Of a stretch of DNA of 61,188 bases, positions 15,784-24,816 are shown one piece after another. The first letter of the stretch is position 1. Every line of letters begins with the position of its first letter. Source of the DNA: an uncultured Collinsella sp. (GTDB lineage: Bacteria > Actinomycetota > Coriobacteriia > Coriobacteriales > Coriobacteriaceae); NCBI GenBank assembly GCA_900542305.1, contig UQMU01000009.1:1-61188 (forward strand), in the 5' to 3' direction. The notes beneath the pieces are model-generated. The model ran no database searches, had not been told where the DNA came from, and was given only the letters and a program-made list of their open reading frames with translations. The translations under genes were made by a program, and so were the position numbers.

Positions 15784-18111
15784 TTAAGCGGAAACTGCGG
15801 CGGAAGCAGTGTTGGTCTCGTCCTCGTCGGTCCATGCATGCTTGGGCATGGGACGGAAGATCTGGAAGAGCATCGCAACCAGCAGCACGATGGCCACAAT
15901 CGTCCAGATACCAAACTGTCCAAGAACAAGCAAGTTGTAGAACTGGTTGATGAACAGGCCGATCACCCAAGCGAAGGCGCACTCGTAACCGATGGCGATC
16001 GCAGTCCACTTGCCGGAATCCATCTGGTTGCGGATGGTGCCAATGGCGGCAAAGCACGGAGCGCACAGCAGGTTGAAGGCGCCGAAGGCAACGCAAGCGC
16101 CCATGGTGGGGAACATGCCGGCAAACGCGGTCCACAGGCTCGGGTCGGTCTCGCCCGCGTCGGCGACGGACAGCAGCGAGCCGGCGGTGGCGACGACGTT
16201 CTCCTTGGCGACGAGGCCAGAGACAGTCAGCGCGGTGGCCTGCCAGGTGCTAAAGCCGAGCGGGGCGAAGATCCAAGCGACCAGGTTGCCCAGCATGGCA
16301 AGCACGGAGTAGTCCATAAACTCCTCGGGGATGCCGTCCATCGCAGGCAGGAAGCCAAAGGAACCGTTATAGCTACCAAAGTTGGAGAGGAACCAAACGA
16401 CGACGGTGGACGCAAAGATGACCGTGCCGGCCTTCTTGATAAAGGCCCAGCAGCGCTCCCACACGTGCAGCGCCCAGGAACGGATCGCCGGGAAGTGGTA
16501 GGCAGGAAGCTCCATGACAAACGGGGTCGGACGGCCGGCGAAGAGCTTGGTCTTCTTGAGCATGAGGCCCGAGGCGATGACGGCAAAGACGCCCAGGAAG
16601 TAGAAAAGCGGGCTGATCCATGCGGCCGTGGTGGAAGAATCGCCGATGATGGAGCCCATGAGCAGGGCGATGATCGGCAGCTTGGCGCCGCAGGGGATGA
16701 ACGTGGTGGTCATGACCGTCATGCGGCGGTCCTTCTCGTTCTCGATGGTCTTGGTGGCCATGACGCCGGGAACGCCGCAGCCCGAGGACACGAGCATGGG
16801 GATGAACGACTTACCGGACAGGCCAAAGCGGCGGAACACGCGGTCCATGATAAAGGCGACGCGGGCCATGTAGCCGCAGTCCTCCAGGAAGGACAGCATC
16901 ACGAACAGCAGGAACATCTGCGGCACAAAGCCGAAGATGGCGCCCAGGCCGCCAACGATACCGTCGCAGACCAGCGAATCGACCAGGCCACCGTCCTCGG
17001 TGCCACCCGCCACGAGGGCATCGTGCACCATGGTGGTGATACCCGGGACATAGGGGCCGTACTGTGCCGGGTCGACCGAGTCGGCGTCGTCACCCGCGGC
17101 CTCGACAGCCGCGTCGTAAGCGTCGCGGCCCTGACCGAGCACGTACCAGCCGTCGGTGCCGAAGAGCTGGTCGTTGGTGAAGTCGGTCACCGTGCCGCCC
17201 AAGGTAGAAACGGCGATGTAGTACACGCAGAACATGATGACCACAAAGATCGGCAGACCCAGGATACGGTTGGTAACCACGCGGTCGATCTTCTCGGAGG
17301 TGCTCATCTTGGCCGGAGCCTTAGTGAGGCACTCATCGATGATGTGCGCGATGACGCCATAGCGCTCACCGGTGATGATGGACTCGGCATCGTCGTCGCA
17401 GTCCTGCTCGCACTGGGCGACCAGCTCCTCCACGCGAGCGGCCTTCTCCTTGGTGAGGTTGATGAGCTTGCAGGCGTCTGCATCGCGCTCAAACAGCTTG
17501 ACGGCGTAGTAGCGACGCTTGTTGGCGGGAACGCTCGCAGGCAGGTTATTCTCGATGTGGTCCAGAACGTCCTCGATGGAGGAATCGAACTTGTGCTCCG
17601 GCACCTGGCCCTTGGAAGCAGCAGACTTCTTAACCTGCTCGAAGAGCTCCGTGATGCCCTTGTTCTTAAGAGCCGAGATCATCATGACCGGACAACCGAG
17701 CTTCTTGGAGAGCTTGTCCGTGTCGATCTTATCGCCGTTCTTCTCGACCAGGTCGGCCATGTTGAGGGCAACGACCACGGGCAGGCCGGTCTCGATAACC
17801 TGAAGCGCCAGGTACAGGTTACGCTCGAGGTTGGTGGCATCGACGACTTGGACGACAACATCGGGCTCGCCGCTCATGAGGTAATCGCGCGAGCATTGCT
17901 CCTCGGGGCTGTAGGGGGAAAGCGAGTAGATGCCAGGGAGGTCCGTGATGGTAACGTTCTTGTCGCTTAGGAGCTTGGCTTCCTTTTTCTCAACCGTGAC
18001 GCCGGGCCAGTTGCCAACGTAGCCGTTGGCGCCGGTGATCAGGTTGAAAAGCGTGGTCTTGCCGCAGTTGGGGTTACCCGCCAGCGCGACATGGATCTGA
18101 GAATCCGCCAT
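15784..18111 (-). CDS. feoB: Ferrous iron transporter FeoB
   Basis: 775 residues. An N-terminal GTPase domain carries G1 GNPNCGKTT, switch region WPGVTVEKKE, G3 DLPGIYSL and G4-type NMAD. A helical GDI-like region follows, then a polytopic membrane part with two Gate motifs (about residues 290-750; FIPCGAKLP and SGCGVPGVMATKT mark the conserved cysteines). It imports Fe2+ under anoxic conditions. The start has GAAGGA. It lies downstream of two feoA genes, with an inverted repeat resembling a DtxR/IdeR box directly in front. Confidence 0.97.
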   Translation of the reverse strand: MADSQIHVALAGNPNCGKTTLFNLITGANGYVGNWPGVTVEKKEAKLLSDKNVTITDLPGIYSLSPYSPEEQCSRDYLMSGEPDVVVQVVDATNLERNLYLALQVIETGLPVVVALNMADLVEKNGDKIDTDKLSKKLGCPVMMISALKNKGITELFEQVKKSAASKGQVPEHKFDSSIEDVLDHIENNLPASVPANKRRYYAVKLFERDADACKLINLTKEKAARVEELVAQCEQDCDDDAESIITGERYGVIAHIIDECLTKAPAKMSTSEKIDRVVTNRILGLPIFVVIMFCVYYIAVSTLGGTVTDFTNDQLFGTDGWYVLGQGRDAYDAAVEAAGDDADSVDPAQYGPYVPGITTMVHDALVAGGTEDGGLVDSLVCDGIVGGLGAIFGFVPQMFLLFVMLSFLEDCGYMARVAFIMDRVFRRFGLSGKSFIPMLVSSGCGVPGVMATKTIENEKDRRMTVMTTTFIPCGAKLPIIALLMGSIIGDSSTTAAWISPLFYFLGVFAVIASGLMLKKTKLFAGRPTPFVMELPAYHFPAIRSWALHVWERCWAFIKKAGTVIFASTVVVWFLSNFGSYNGSFGFLPAMDGIPEEFMDYSVLAMLGNLVAWIFAPLGFSTWQATALTVSGLVAKENVVATAGSLLSVADAGETDPSLWTAFAGMFPTMGACVAFGAFNLLCAPCFAAIGTIRNQMDSGKWTAIAIGYECAFAWVIGLFINQFYNLLVLGQFGIWTIVAIVLLVAMLFQIFRPMPKHAWTDEDETNTASAAVSA

Positions 18112-18186
18112 TCAATCCTTCTTCCTTGTGTGCCTGCGCTGCTTTCTCCGCGCAGGCTGGATAATGTGCTTCAAAGATGCTGCATT

Positions 18187-18206
18187 AAGTTAGAAAAACC
18201 TAACTT
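18187..18206. promoter_or_regulatory. Candidate iron box in front of feoB
   Basis: AAGTTAG-N6-CTAACTT is a 7-bp inverted repeat with an A-rich centre. It resembles DtxR/IdeR sites (TTAGGTTAGSCTAACCTAA) and lies between feoA and feoB. Assignment is by resemblance only. Confidence 0.5.
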
Positions 18207-18234
18207 TATCTGCAGAAATATACGTCGCAAGCCC

Positions 18235-18456
18235 TTACTGGACCTCGACGACGGCCGCCTCCTCCTTGCGGATGGAAAGCTCGTAGCCGCGCACGTTGAT
18301 CTCGACCGGATCACCGAGCGGCGCGACCTTCACGACCTTGAACGAAGTGCCCTTGATGAGCCCCAGGTCCATAAGGTGGCGGCGAAGCGCACCCTCACCG
18401 TGAAGCTTGACGATGGTAGAGCTCTCGCCCACCTTAACGTCACCCAACGTCTTCAT
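18235..18456 (-). CDS. feoA: FeoA-like SH3-domain protein (first, next to feoB)
   Basis: 73 residues, cytosolic, with the FeoA fold pattern: HLMDLGLIKGTSFKVVKVAPLGDPVEINVRGYELSIRKEEA. FeoA binds or modulates FeoB. It is followed by feoB after a 123-bp gap that holds a candidate iron box, and is preceded by a second feoA 39 bp upstream. The start follows GGGGGACAAGAGG. Confidence 0.92.
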   Translation of the reverse strand: MKTLGDVKVGESSTIVKLHGEGALRRHLMDLGLIKGTSFKVVKVAPLGDPVEINVRGYELSIRKEEAAVVEVQ

Positions 18457-18495
18457 CCTCTTGTCCCCCTTTCGGTTTTTATGAAATGCTGCTGA

Positions 18496-18738
18496 CTAAC
18501 CGACGGTCATGATGTGCATGGCAACCTTGGAATCGATGCCAAAGCGTGCGCCCAGCACCGTGACGATGATATTGGCACCACTCGAGCTCACCACGTGGAT
18601 TTCGTTGCCCTCGACAAAGCCGAGGTCCTTGAGGTGGTGTTTCATGTCCTCATTGCCCTTTACACGAGACACGCGCACGGTTTCGCCCGCTTTTACCATC
18701 GAAAGCGGCATGGCCGGCATCTGCGGTCCGCAAGACAT
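18496..18738 (-). CDS. feoA: FeoA-like SH3-domain protein (second)
   Basis: 80 residues. It has the same FeoA fold (HLKDLGFVEGNEIHVVSSSGANIIVTVLGARFGIDSKVAMHI) after a short Cys/Met/Pro-containing N-terminus (MSCGPQMPAMPLS). Two FeoA paralogues ahead of FeoB are common in anaerobes. The start has AGGAGC. It is the first gene of the feo unit and lies behind a promoter flanked by 16-bp inverted repeats. Confidence 0.9.
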   Translation of the reverse strand: MSCGPQMPAMPLSMVKAGETVRVSRVKGNEDMKHHLKDLGFVEGNEIHVVSSSGANIIVTVLGARFGIDSKVAMHIMTVG

Positions 18739-18779
18739 GAGTTGCTCCTAACGTCAGTTCGTCCTCAACATCGACGCGT

Positions 18780-18835
18780 AAAAAGTTAACCACGTCTATG
18801 TTCGCTATAGTAAACTAGCACGTGGTTAACTTTTT
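18780..18835 (-). promoter_or_regulatory. feo promoter enclosed by a 16-bp inverted repeat
   Basis: AAAAAGTTAACCACGT (18780-18795) and its exact complement (18820-18835) flank a 24-bp spacer. The spacer holds TACTAT, a plausible -10 for the minus-strand feo genes. Flanking arms of this kind suit a dimeric metal-responsive repressor. The sequence differs from the candidate box before feoB. Confidence 0.55.
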
Positions 18836-18926
18836 GGAAAGGGTCCCCATTCAGATTTCGAAAAAGTTTCCTATACGAAACAAAAAGGCGCGGCAAAGGG
18901 CCATCCTTTACCGCGCCCTATCATGC

Positions 18927-19175
18927 TTAGAGCGAGAGATTTCTGATCGATGTGACACAGGAGGCCTCATCCACGCCCGAAACGCGGAACACGATGTCCT
19001 CGCCACATTCGCCACAGAGTGCCATGAGCCCTATAACGTCGCGGCCATCGACATGACGATTGCCAATCGAAACCGACACGTCACTACGATGCTTGGCGAT
19101 AATGTCATAAAGCAGCGCAACCGGGCGGGCATGCAATCCCAACGGATCTTTAATCGTCTTCGTAAATTCGACCAT
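18927..19175 (-). CDS. HPr-family phosphocarrier with Asp at position 46
   Basis: 82 residues starting at an ATG after GGGAGGGG. The phosphorylatable His15 is intact in GLHARP, so it should accept phosphate from EI-P. The regulatory Ser46 of Gram-positive HPr is replaced by Asp (GRDVIGLM), so HPr kinase could not act there and a constant negative charge is present. No EI gene or PTS permease is nearby. It could be the general HPr or a specialised paralogue. Confidence 0.85.
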   Translation of the reverse strand: MVEFTKTIKDPLGLHARPVALLYDIIAKHRSDVSVSIGNRHVDGRDVIGLMALCGECGEDIVFRVSGVDEASCVTSIRNLSL

Positions 19176-19272
19176 GTCCCCTCCCACGACATCGCACATT
19201 CGGCCGGCAAACCCAGCCACGTGGTAGCTATTGTAGCGTTAGATGCTTGTCGAGAGCTCCTCTGAGCACCTC

Positions 19273-19492
19273 GTGGGCAAAAAGTGGCAAATATGAGTAC
19301 TGCCACCAATTTAGTAGCAGCAAAATCGAGAGCAAATTGCTTACTTTAAGCGATTCGAAGAGGTTGAAAGCCGTCAAACGCCCTTTAAAGGGGGTTAGAT
19401 AAATTGATTTTGAGCCCATTTTCGCTCAGAGCAGGCCGAAAAATATGACACCTCTTTTGCAACAGTACTCATATTTGGCATTTTTTGCCCAC
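19273..19492. repeat. Non-coding element with 30-bp terminal inverted repeats
   Basis: 19273-19302 and 19463-19492 are reverse complements at 28 of 30 positions (outer end GTGGGCAAAAA, inner end AATATGAGTACTG). The 160-bp centre has no credible reading frame. Size and arm length resemble the element at 2049-2251, but the sequences differ. No flanking duplication was recognised. Confidence 0.7.
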
Positions 19493-19516
19493 AGAGTCCA
19501 AAATCCATGCCCCAAA

Positions 19517-19548
19517 ACACAAAAGGAGGGGCCTCGTAAGGCCCCTCC
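19517..19548 (-). terminator. Terminator of the permease gene
   Basis: The 10-bp stem GGAGGGGCCT / AGGCCCCTCC (19525-19534 with 19539-19548) is followed on the minus strand by TTTTGTGTTTTG. Confidence 0.88.
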
Positions 19549-19597
19549 CTAGGAAAGGGAATCGATTTATTCCACAGCCGTAGATTAATCCTAGCCG

Positions 19598-21061
19598 CTA
19601 CTCCATCATATCGAGGACGGAAGGGCGAAGCTCGTTCTCGGCGGCCTCGGGATCGGTCTCGCGCAGGCGGTTGATGTAGCGGTTGTACCACATCACGGCA
19701 AGGCCCAGGAAGACAACCACGCCGCCAACGTTGTAGACCAGCGTCAGCCACAGCGGCTGATCGAGCGGAATGGTGCCGCAGATAAGCACGAAGCAGAAGA
19801 CCACAAGCAGGAATGCGGCAACGACCAGGCCAAAGCTGCGCGAGCCCATGCGGAAGCCACGGGGAGCAGCATCGAAGTTCTTGCGCAGCATAAAGTAGGC
19901 AAGCAGAATCAGCAGCGGCGGGAGCAGAGCGGTGGCAGCCGTCATGTTGGTGACAATCATGAGCAGGTCGTCGAGGTTACCGGAGCCCAGGGCCGGGATG
20001 ATCAGGATGGGGACGACGATGGCGAACTGCAGCCAAGCGGCGCGGGCAGGAATGCCATGCTCGTTGAGCTCGACGATCTTGCTACCAAAGACGCCCTTGG
20101 GGATCTCGGTGAAGAAGACCTTGATGGGAGCGGAGGTCCACATCATGAGGGAACCCAGCGTAGCGGCGAGAAGGATCAAGCCGATGACGCGCGTGGACAC
20201 TTCCATAGGAATGCCAAAGTGGGCAAAGACAGCGCCGAACACGTCGAAGATGCCGGTGGAGATGGCAACGCCGCCCTCGGGGATGAACAGGTTAACCAGC
20301 AGCGAAGCGCCTGCATACAGAAGGCCGATGGTCAGGCCGGCGATAACGACGGTGCGCACGAAGGCCTTGACGCCACCCTTAAGGTCGTTAAGGAACACGC
20401 CGACAGACTCAGCGCCGCCAACGCCCTGGATGATCCAGGCAAGCGTACCGAAGAAGCCCCACATAGTGGCGAAGTTGCTCATGTCGGGAGCCATGTTGGC
20501 GGGCGTGGGAGCCGTAGCGAACTCAACGCCGCCAAAGGCAGCAGCCAGGGACAGCAGGATGAACACGGCGGTCAGGCCGAGAGCCGCGGTCGAACCGAAG
20601 GAGGAAATGGAGCCGATCCACTTAGCGCCCTTGGTCGAAACCCACGTGGCGATAGCAAAGACGACGATCTCGATAATGGTGATCCACAGCTGCGAAAGCT
20701 CGGCGTTGGCACCAAAGAACACGTAGCTCGCGTAGATGATGACGTTGGGCAGGACGGACGCAAAGAAGAACAGGTTAACGAACCAGTAGCTAAATGCCGT
20801 CAGGAACGCCCAGCGACCACCCATCGAGGTCTTAACCCATGCGTACACGCCCGACTCGGAGTCCTTGTTGAGGCCGACGAACTCGGCGGTAACCAGGGTA
20901 TAGGGGACAAAGTACAAAAGCGTGGCGAAGAAGAACGACGGCGCAGCTGCCAAGCCGATGGCCGCGTTGTTGTTGATGATGTTCTTGATACCGAACACGG
21001 CGGCGACCGTCATGCCCAGCAGAGCGAACGAACCGATCGTTCCTCGTTTTTCAGAGCTCAT
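19598..21061 (-). CDS. APC-superfamily amino acid permease/antiporter
   Basis: 487 residues with about 12 membrane segments. The N-terminal GTIGSFALLGMTVAAVFGIKN and FVPYTLVTAEF...ESGVYAWVK match the glutamate:GABA antiporter-like branch of the APC family. The start at 21061 is fixed by GGGAGG. It follows ebgC by 153 bp on the same strand, but a terminator-like hairpin with TTTT sits between them, so expression is at most partly coupled. The substrate is unknown; an amino acid or amine is expected from the family, not a sugar. Confidence 0.85.
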   Translation of the reverse strand: MSSEKRGTIGSFALLGMTVAAVFGIKNIINNNAAIGLAAAPSFFFATLLYFVPYTLVTAEFVGLNKDSESGVYAWVKTSMGGRWAFLTAFSYWFVNLFFFASVLPNVIIYASYVFFGANAELSQLWITIIEIVVFAIATWVSTKGAKWIGSISSFGSTAALGLTAVFILLSLAAAFGGVEFATAPTPANMAPDMSNFATMWGFFGTLAWIIQGVGGAESVGVFLNDLKGGVKAFVRTVVIAGLTIGLLYAGASLLVNLFIPEGGVAISTGIFDVFGAVFAHFGIPMEVSTRVIGLILLAATLGSLMMWTSAPIKVFFTEIPKGVFGSKIVELNEHGIPARAAWLQFAIVVPILIIPALGSGNLDDLLMIVTNMTAATALLPPLLILLAYFMLRKNFDAAPRGFRMGSRSFGLVVAAFLLVVFCFVLICGTIPLDQPLWLTLVYNVGGVVVFLGLAVMWYNRYINRLRETDPEAAENELRPSVLDMME

Positions 21062-21091
21062 AAGCCCTCCCAATCATCTATTAAATGTCAT

Positions 21092-21128
21092 CCAAAACCG
21101 TCCGAGCTGCAAGTGCAATCGCGGACGG
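21092..21128 (-). terminator. Terminator or attenuator between ebgC and the permease
   Basis: CCGTCC (21098-21103) pairs with GGACGG (21123-21128). On the minus strand TTTTGG follows the stem. The stem is short, so termination is probably partial. Confidence 0.5.
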
Positions 21129-21214
21129 CGCACCTGCTAAGGGGAATGGGGAAAAGGGAGTCAACAAAGCCATCCCCCTTAACGGCGCGAAGCAAACGTC
21201 CAGGCGGACGAATA

Positions 21215-21670
21215 CTACTTGTTGGGGAAGGAATAACCTTCGACCGTCACGTGCAGTACCACGACGCGGGGATCCGAAGCCTCGGCGATAACACGGTAAG
21301 CCTCGTCGATCTCGACGACGGCAACGCCGCCGGCGGGAATCGTCACGGTCTCCCCCGCCCCCTCAAAGCGCTCGCGATCATCGATATCGCTGTAGGCGCG
21401 GGTGCAGGTGAGGCCTGCCTTGGGAGCAACCTCGACAGTCAGGTCGCCGTCGAGCGGAGCGAGCACGGCATGGTAGCGACGGTGACCGACCAGGTCGGCG
21501 GTTGCGGCCTCGCGGGCATAGACCCACCAGTACACCAACGAGTCGCCGATGGAGTAAGCCACGTCGTGCTGTAGTTCAGAAACGCCGTCGAGCGCCTGGC
21601 CGGTGCGCATCCACTTCTTGACGGACTTCATCTGAGCATCGAAGTCGGCACGCGAGTTAAAGACATGCAT
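21215..21670 (-). CDS. ebgC: EbgC-like beta-galactosidase small subunit (YhcH/YjgK/YiaL family)
   Basis: 151 residues of a cupin-like DUF386 protein (IGDSLVYWWVYAREA, GRRYHAVLAPLDGDLTVEVAP-like region, VTIPAGGVAVVEIDEAYR). EbgC binds EbgA and is needed for its full activity. It begins 3 bp after the ebgA stop, so the two are co-translated. It contains the conserved C-terminal VVLHVTVEGY. Confidence 0.88.
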   Translation of the reverse strand: MHVFNSRADFDAQMKSVKKWMRTGQALDGVSELQHDVAYSIGDSLVYWWVYAREAATADLVGHRRYHAVLAPLDGDLTVEVAPKAGLTCTRAYSDIDDRERFEGAGETVTIPAGGVAVVEIDEAYRVIAEASDPRVVVLHVTVEGYSFPNK

Positions 21671-21673
21671 GGC

Positions 21674-24600
21674 TTATGCCTCCTTAATGGGTGCCAGCGC
21701 CTGAGCCAGATCGGCAGACGTCAGCGGTCGCAGGGACACCTCAAAGCTGAAGCTCTCAAAACGGGTGCGATAGGAATCGAGCACCTCGGAACCCCAAGAG
21801 TTCGAGCCAAGGCCGAGCAACTGGTCGTTGATGTTGACCGTGACCGTGTCGCCCGGAACAAGGTCGTAGACGTGCTTGGCGTTATCGATGGCCTCGCAGC
21901 TATAGGGCCATGCCGAGAACGAGAACGGGTTGGAAGCGGCGTCGCTCGGACGTGTCACGACCAGACCGTCACCGTGGCTAGAGCGCAGGGCAACCCAGCG
22001 GGTACCCTCGCGGTTGGCGCAGTCCTGAGGCATAACGTAGGGCGTGAACATGTCGTCGACCGTAGTGCGGTAATGACCGACCGGGTTGGCGCGCAGCGAG
22101 TCCGGATAGTTCTCGCCCGGGCCGTGGCCATACCACTCGACGGCGCGATCGCAACCGGGAACCTCGAAGGAGATGCCGATGCGCGGGATAATGTCCGAAT
22201 AGTCGCCGTAGGGCTCGCCGGAAACCTTGAGGTCGACGCGGCCACTCGGAAGCACGGTATAGACGAGCTCGACGCGCATGCCGAACGCGCGGACGGGAGG
22301 AGCAATACGCTGGCTCACGGTAACGACGACCGCATTGCCGTCCTGCTTCCAAGTAACCTTGCGGGTAGACGTCTGCATCACATCGATGAAGTTGTCCTTC
22401 CACAGGGAGTCATACTCTTGGGCGTGGTTGTCGACGAGCGGATGCCAAAAACCAACCTGGGGACCAGAGGCCATGACGTCGCGGCCGGATGCCTTCCACT
22501 CGCTCACGGTACCGTTGACCTTGCTGAAGGTCAGCTCGCCGTTGAGGGAGTGAATGTGGATCTCCTGCTCGGTCTCCTCGACCGTAAGCTCAGGACGAGC
22601 GGGGGCAGCGATGGCCGGCGCCGGATGGTTGGCGATGGCAAACTGGCTAGCACCCAACTGGAACATCGGCTCGCACCAGACGTGAGCGGCCATGGTGTAG
22701 GCGCGCACGGTCAGCAGGGTCTCGCCTACCGCGGCCTCGTGAATCACTAGCGGAAGCTGGACGGACTCGCCGGGGGCAACCGCACCGGGCATGAGCGTCT
22801 TGCGGCAGACCACGTCGCCGTCCACCAGGGTCTCCGCCGACAGGCAGACATCCTCAAGGGTGGTAAACCAACGGTTGTTGGTGACGGTCAGCTCGCCCGC
22901 CTCGTCGTCGTAAGCCATGCGAACCGGGCAGATGACCTGACCATACTCAGTGAGGCCCGGGCTCGGCTGCTGCCAAGGGAACACCATGCCATCGATGCAG
23001 AAGTTGCTGTTGTTGGGGTAATCGCCGTTGTCGCCACCATACATATCGTAGGCAACGCCGTCCTCGGTCACAGCAGCCAAACCGTGGTCGCACCATTCCC
23101 AGATAAACTGGCCTTGGATGCAATCCCAGCGATCGAAGACCTCCTGATACTCGGACAGGCCTCCGGGGCCGTTGCCCATGGAGTGACCGTACTCGCAGTT
23201 GATGCGCGGCTTGGGGAATGGATGCTCACCAAAGTCGTTCATCTGCGACACACGGGAGTACATGGTGGAGATAACGTCGACGGTATCGGCGTTGCGGTCC
23301 TCCTCGTAATGGACCGGACGACCATCGAGCTCGTGAGCCTTGGCGTACATCGCGCGGATGTTGCAGCCATAGCCGCTCTCGTTGCCCATCGACCACATAA
23401 TGATGCAGGCGTGGTTGCGCTCCTGCATCACCAGGCGCTCAATGCGGTCGACGTAGGCCGGCTCCCATGCCGGGTCGTCGGTGACCAGGGCGATATTGCC
23501 GATATTCTCGAAGCCGTGGCTCTCCATATCGGTCTCGGCGACCAGCATGATGCCGTACTCGTCGCACAGCTCGTAAAAGCGCGGGTCGTTGGCGTAGTGG
23601 GACGTGCGCACCGCGTTGATGTTGTGCTGCTTCATGAGCTCCAGGTCGCGGCGCATGCGATCGAGGCCCACGGCGCGGCCCTTGTGATCGTCGTGATCGT
23701 GGCGGTTGACGCCATGCATCTTAAAGTAAGTGCCGTTGAGGTAGATATGATTGCCCTCGACCGTCACCTCGGCAAGACCCTGGCGATGCGGGACGTACTC
23801 GCTGACCTGGTCACCGTCGTAGACCTCAAACGTAAGGTCATAGAGGAAGGGATCCTCGGGATTCCAGAAGTGGGCATCGGTCACGCTGCACTCGGCATGG
23901 CCGTCGACGCACTCACCCGTAGCCACCACGTTCTCGCCATCACTGAGCGTAAACACAACGCGGGTAGCTCCCTCGGCAACCGTATCGAGCGTGATCAGAG
24001 CGGCATCGCCCTCGCGGTGCGTGCGGAACCTAAAGTCGACCAGGTGTGCGGCGGGACGCTGCATAAGATACACATCGCGGAAGATGCCCGAGGCCCACCA
24101 CATGTCCTGATCCTCGATATAGCTGCCATCGCTGTACTGCAGGACCTTGACCGCAAACAGGTTGTCGCCCTCGACGAGCGCGTCGGTCACGTCGAACTCG
24201 GCAGACAGGCGCGAACCCTTGGTCATGCCGATAAACTGACCGTTGACGTACAGCTCGCCATAGCTCTCGATGCCGTCAAAGCGAATGATCTCGCGAGCGC
24301 CGGCAGGAACGGCGGGAAGGTTGACGATGCGCTGGTACACGCCCGTGGGATCGTCAGAGGGAACGAACGGCTGATCCACCGGGAACGGAAAACCCTCGTC
24401 GGTATAGGCAAGGTTGCCATAGCCGTCCACCTGCCACAGGTGCGGAACCTCCACGTGATCCCACTCGGGCTCGTACGTGGAAAGCTCCTCGTTAGAGACG
24501 GCAGCGGGGCCCTCAAAGAGGCGGAACTGCCACGAGCCGGACAGCTGGACAAACCCGCGCGACAGCTCGCGGCTGTACGTTGCAGCGAGATCGGCGGTCT

Positions 24601-24682
24601 CATAACCCATAAAGTACGCATGGGGTGCCAGGCGGTTCCTATGGGTGAGCGCTTGGTTTTCCCAATCGTTAATGGTGTCCAT
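21674..24682 (-). CDS. ebgA: Beta-galactosidase, EbgA/LacZ type (GH2)
   Basis: 1002 residues, close to LacZ/EbgA length. The order is: jelly-roll sugar-binding domain, Ig-like domain, TIM barrel, Ig-like domain and beta-sandwich. The acid/base Glu lies in MWSMGNESGYG and the nucleophile Glu in NCEYGHSMGNGPG. NAVRTSHYAND and the C-terminal EWYGHGPGENYPD are family hallmarks. There is no signal peptide, so it is cytosolic. The ATG follows GAAGGAG. The partner ebgC directly follows. No lactose permease is nearby, and the substrate may be another beta-galactoside. Confidence 0.96.
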   Translation of the reverse strand: MDTINDWENQALTHRNRLAPHAYFMGYETADLAATYSRELSRGFVQLSGSWQFRLFEGPAAVSNEELSTYEPEWDHVEVPHLWQVDGYGNLAYTDEGFPFPVDQPFVPSDDPTGVYQRIVNLPAVPAGAREIIRFDGIESYGELYVNGQFIGMTKGSRLSAEFDVTDALVEGDNLFAVKVLQYSDGSYIEDQDMWWASGIFRDVYLMQRPAAHLVDFRFRTHREGDAALITLDTVAEGATRVVFTLSDGENVVATGECVDGHAECSVTDAHFWNPEDPFLYDLTFEVYDGDQVSEYVPHRQGLAEVTVEGNHIYLNGTYFKMHGVNRHDHDDHKGRAVGLDRMRRDLELMKQHNINAVRTSHYANDPRFYELCDEYGIMLVAETDMESHGFENIGNIALVTDDPAWEPAYVDRIERLVMQERNHACIIMWSMGNESGYGCNIRAMYAKAHELDGRPVHYEEDRNADTVDVISTMYSRVSQMNDFGEHPFPKPRINCEYGHSMGNGPGGLSEYQEVFDRWDCIQGQFIWEWCDHGLAAVTEDGVAYDMYGGDNGDYPNNSNFCIDGMVFPWQQPSPGLTEYGQVICPVRMAYDDEAGELTVTNNRWFTTLEDVCLSAETLVDGDVVCRKTLMPGAVAPGESVQLPLVIHEAAVGETLLTVRAYTMAAHVWCEPMFQLGASQFAIANHPAPAIAAPARPELTVEETEQEIHIHSLNGELTFSKVNGTVSEWKASGRDVMASGPQVGFWHPLVDNHAQEYDSLWKDNFIDVMQTSTRKVTWKQDGNAVVVTVSQRIAPPVRAFGMRVELVYTVLPSGRVDLKVSGEPYGDYSDIIPRIGISFEVPGCDRAVEWYGHGPGENYPDSLRANPVGHYRTTVDDMFTPYVMPQDCANREGTRWVALRSSHGDGLVVTRPSDAASNPFSFSAWPYSCEAIDNAKHVYDLVPGDTVTVNINDQLLGLGSNSWGSEVLDSYRTRFESFSFEVSLRPLTSADLAQALAPIKEA

Positions 24683-24714
24683 GGTGATGCTCCTTCGTCA
24701 TCGTAGTGATTCTT

Positions 24715-24816
24715 GTGCAACCGGTTGTCCTTATCTTACGGGCGATGCAAAAAACTGTGCAACCGGTTGTCCGCTGAACGGTCGATTTGGTCGGGTTAAC
24801 GGTGCAACCGGTTGTA
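24715..24816. promoter_or_regulatory. ebgA promoter with three LacI-type operators
   Basis: The palindrome CAACCGGTTG occurs three times (24718-24727, 24760-24769, 24805-24814), each preceded by GTG and followed by T, spaced 42 and 45 bp (about four helical turns). On the minus strand TTGCAC (24757-24762) and TAAGAT (24733-24738) with an 18-bp spacer form the promoter, so the middle operator covers the -35 and the first lies near +1. The divergent LacI gene at 25059 is the obvious repressor. Confidence 0.85.

Noticed and set aside
19598..21061. Lactose permease role for the gene next to ebgC
   Set aside because: The sequence belongs to the APC amino-acid family, not to MFS or GPH sugar carriers, and a terminator-like hairpin separates it from ebgC.
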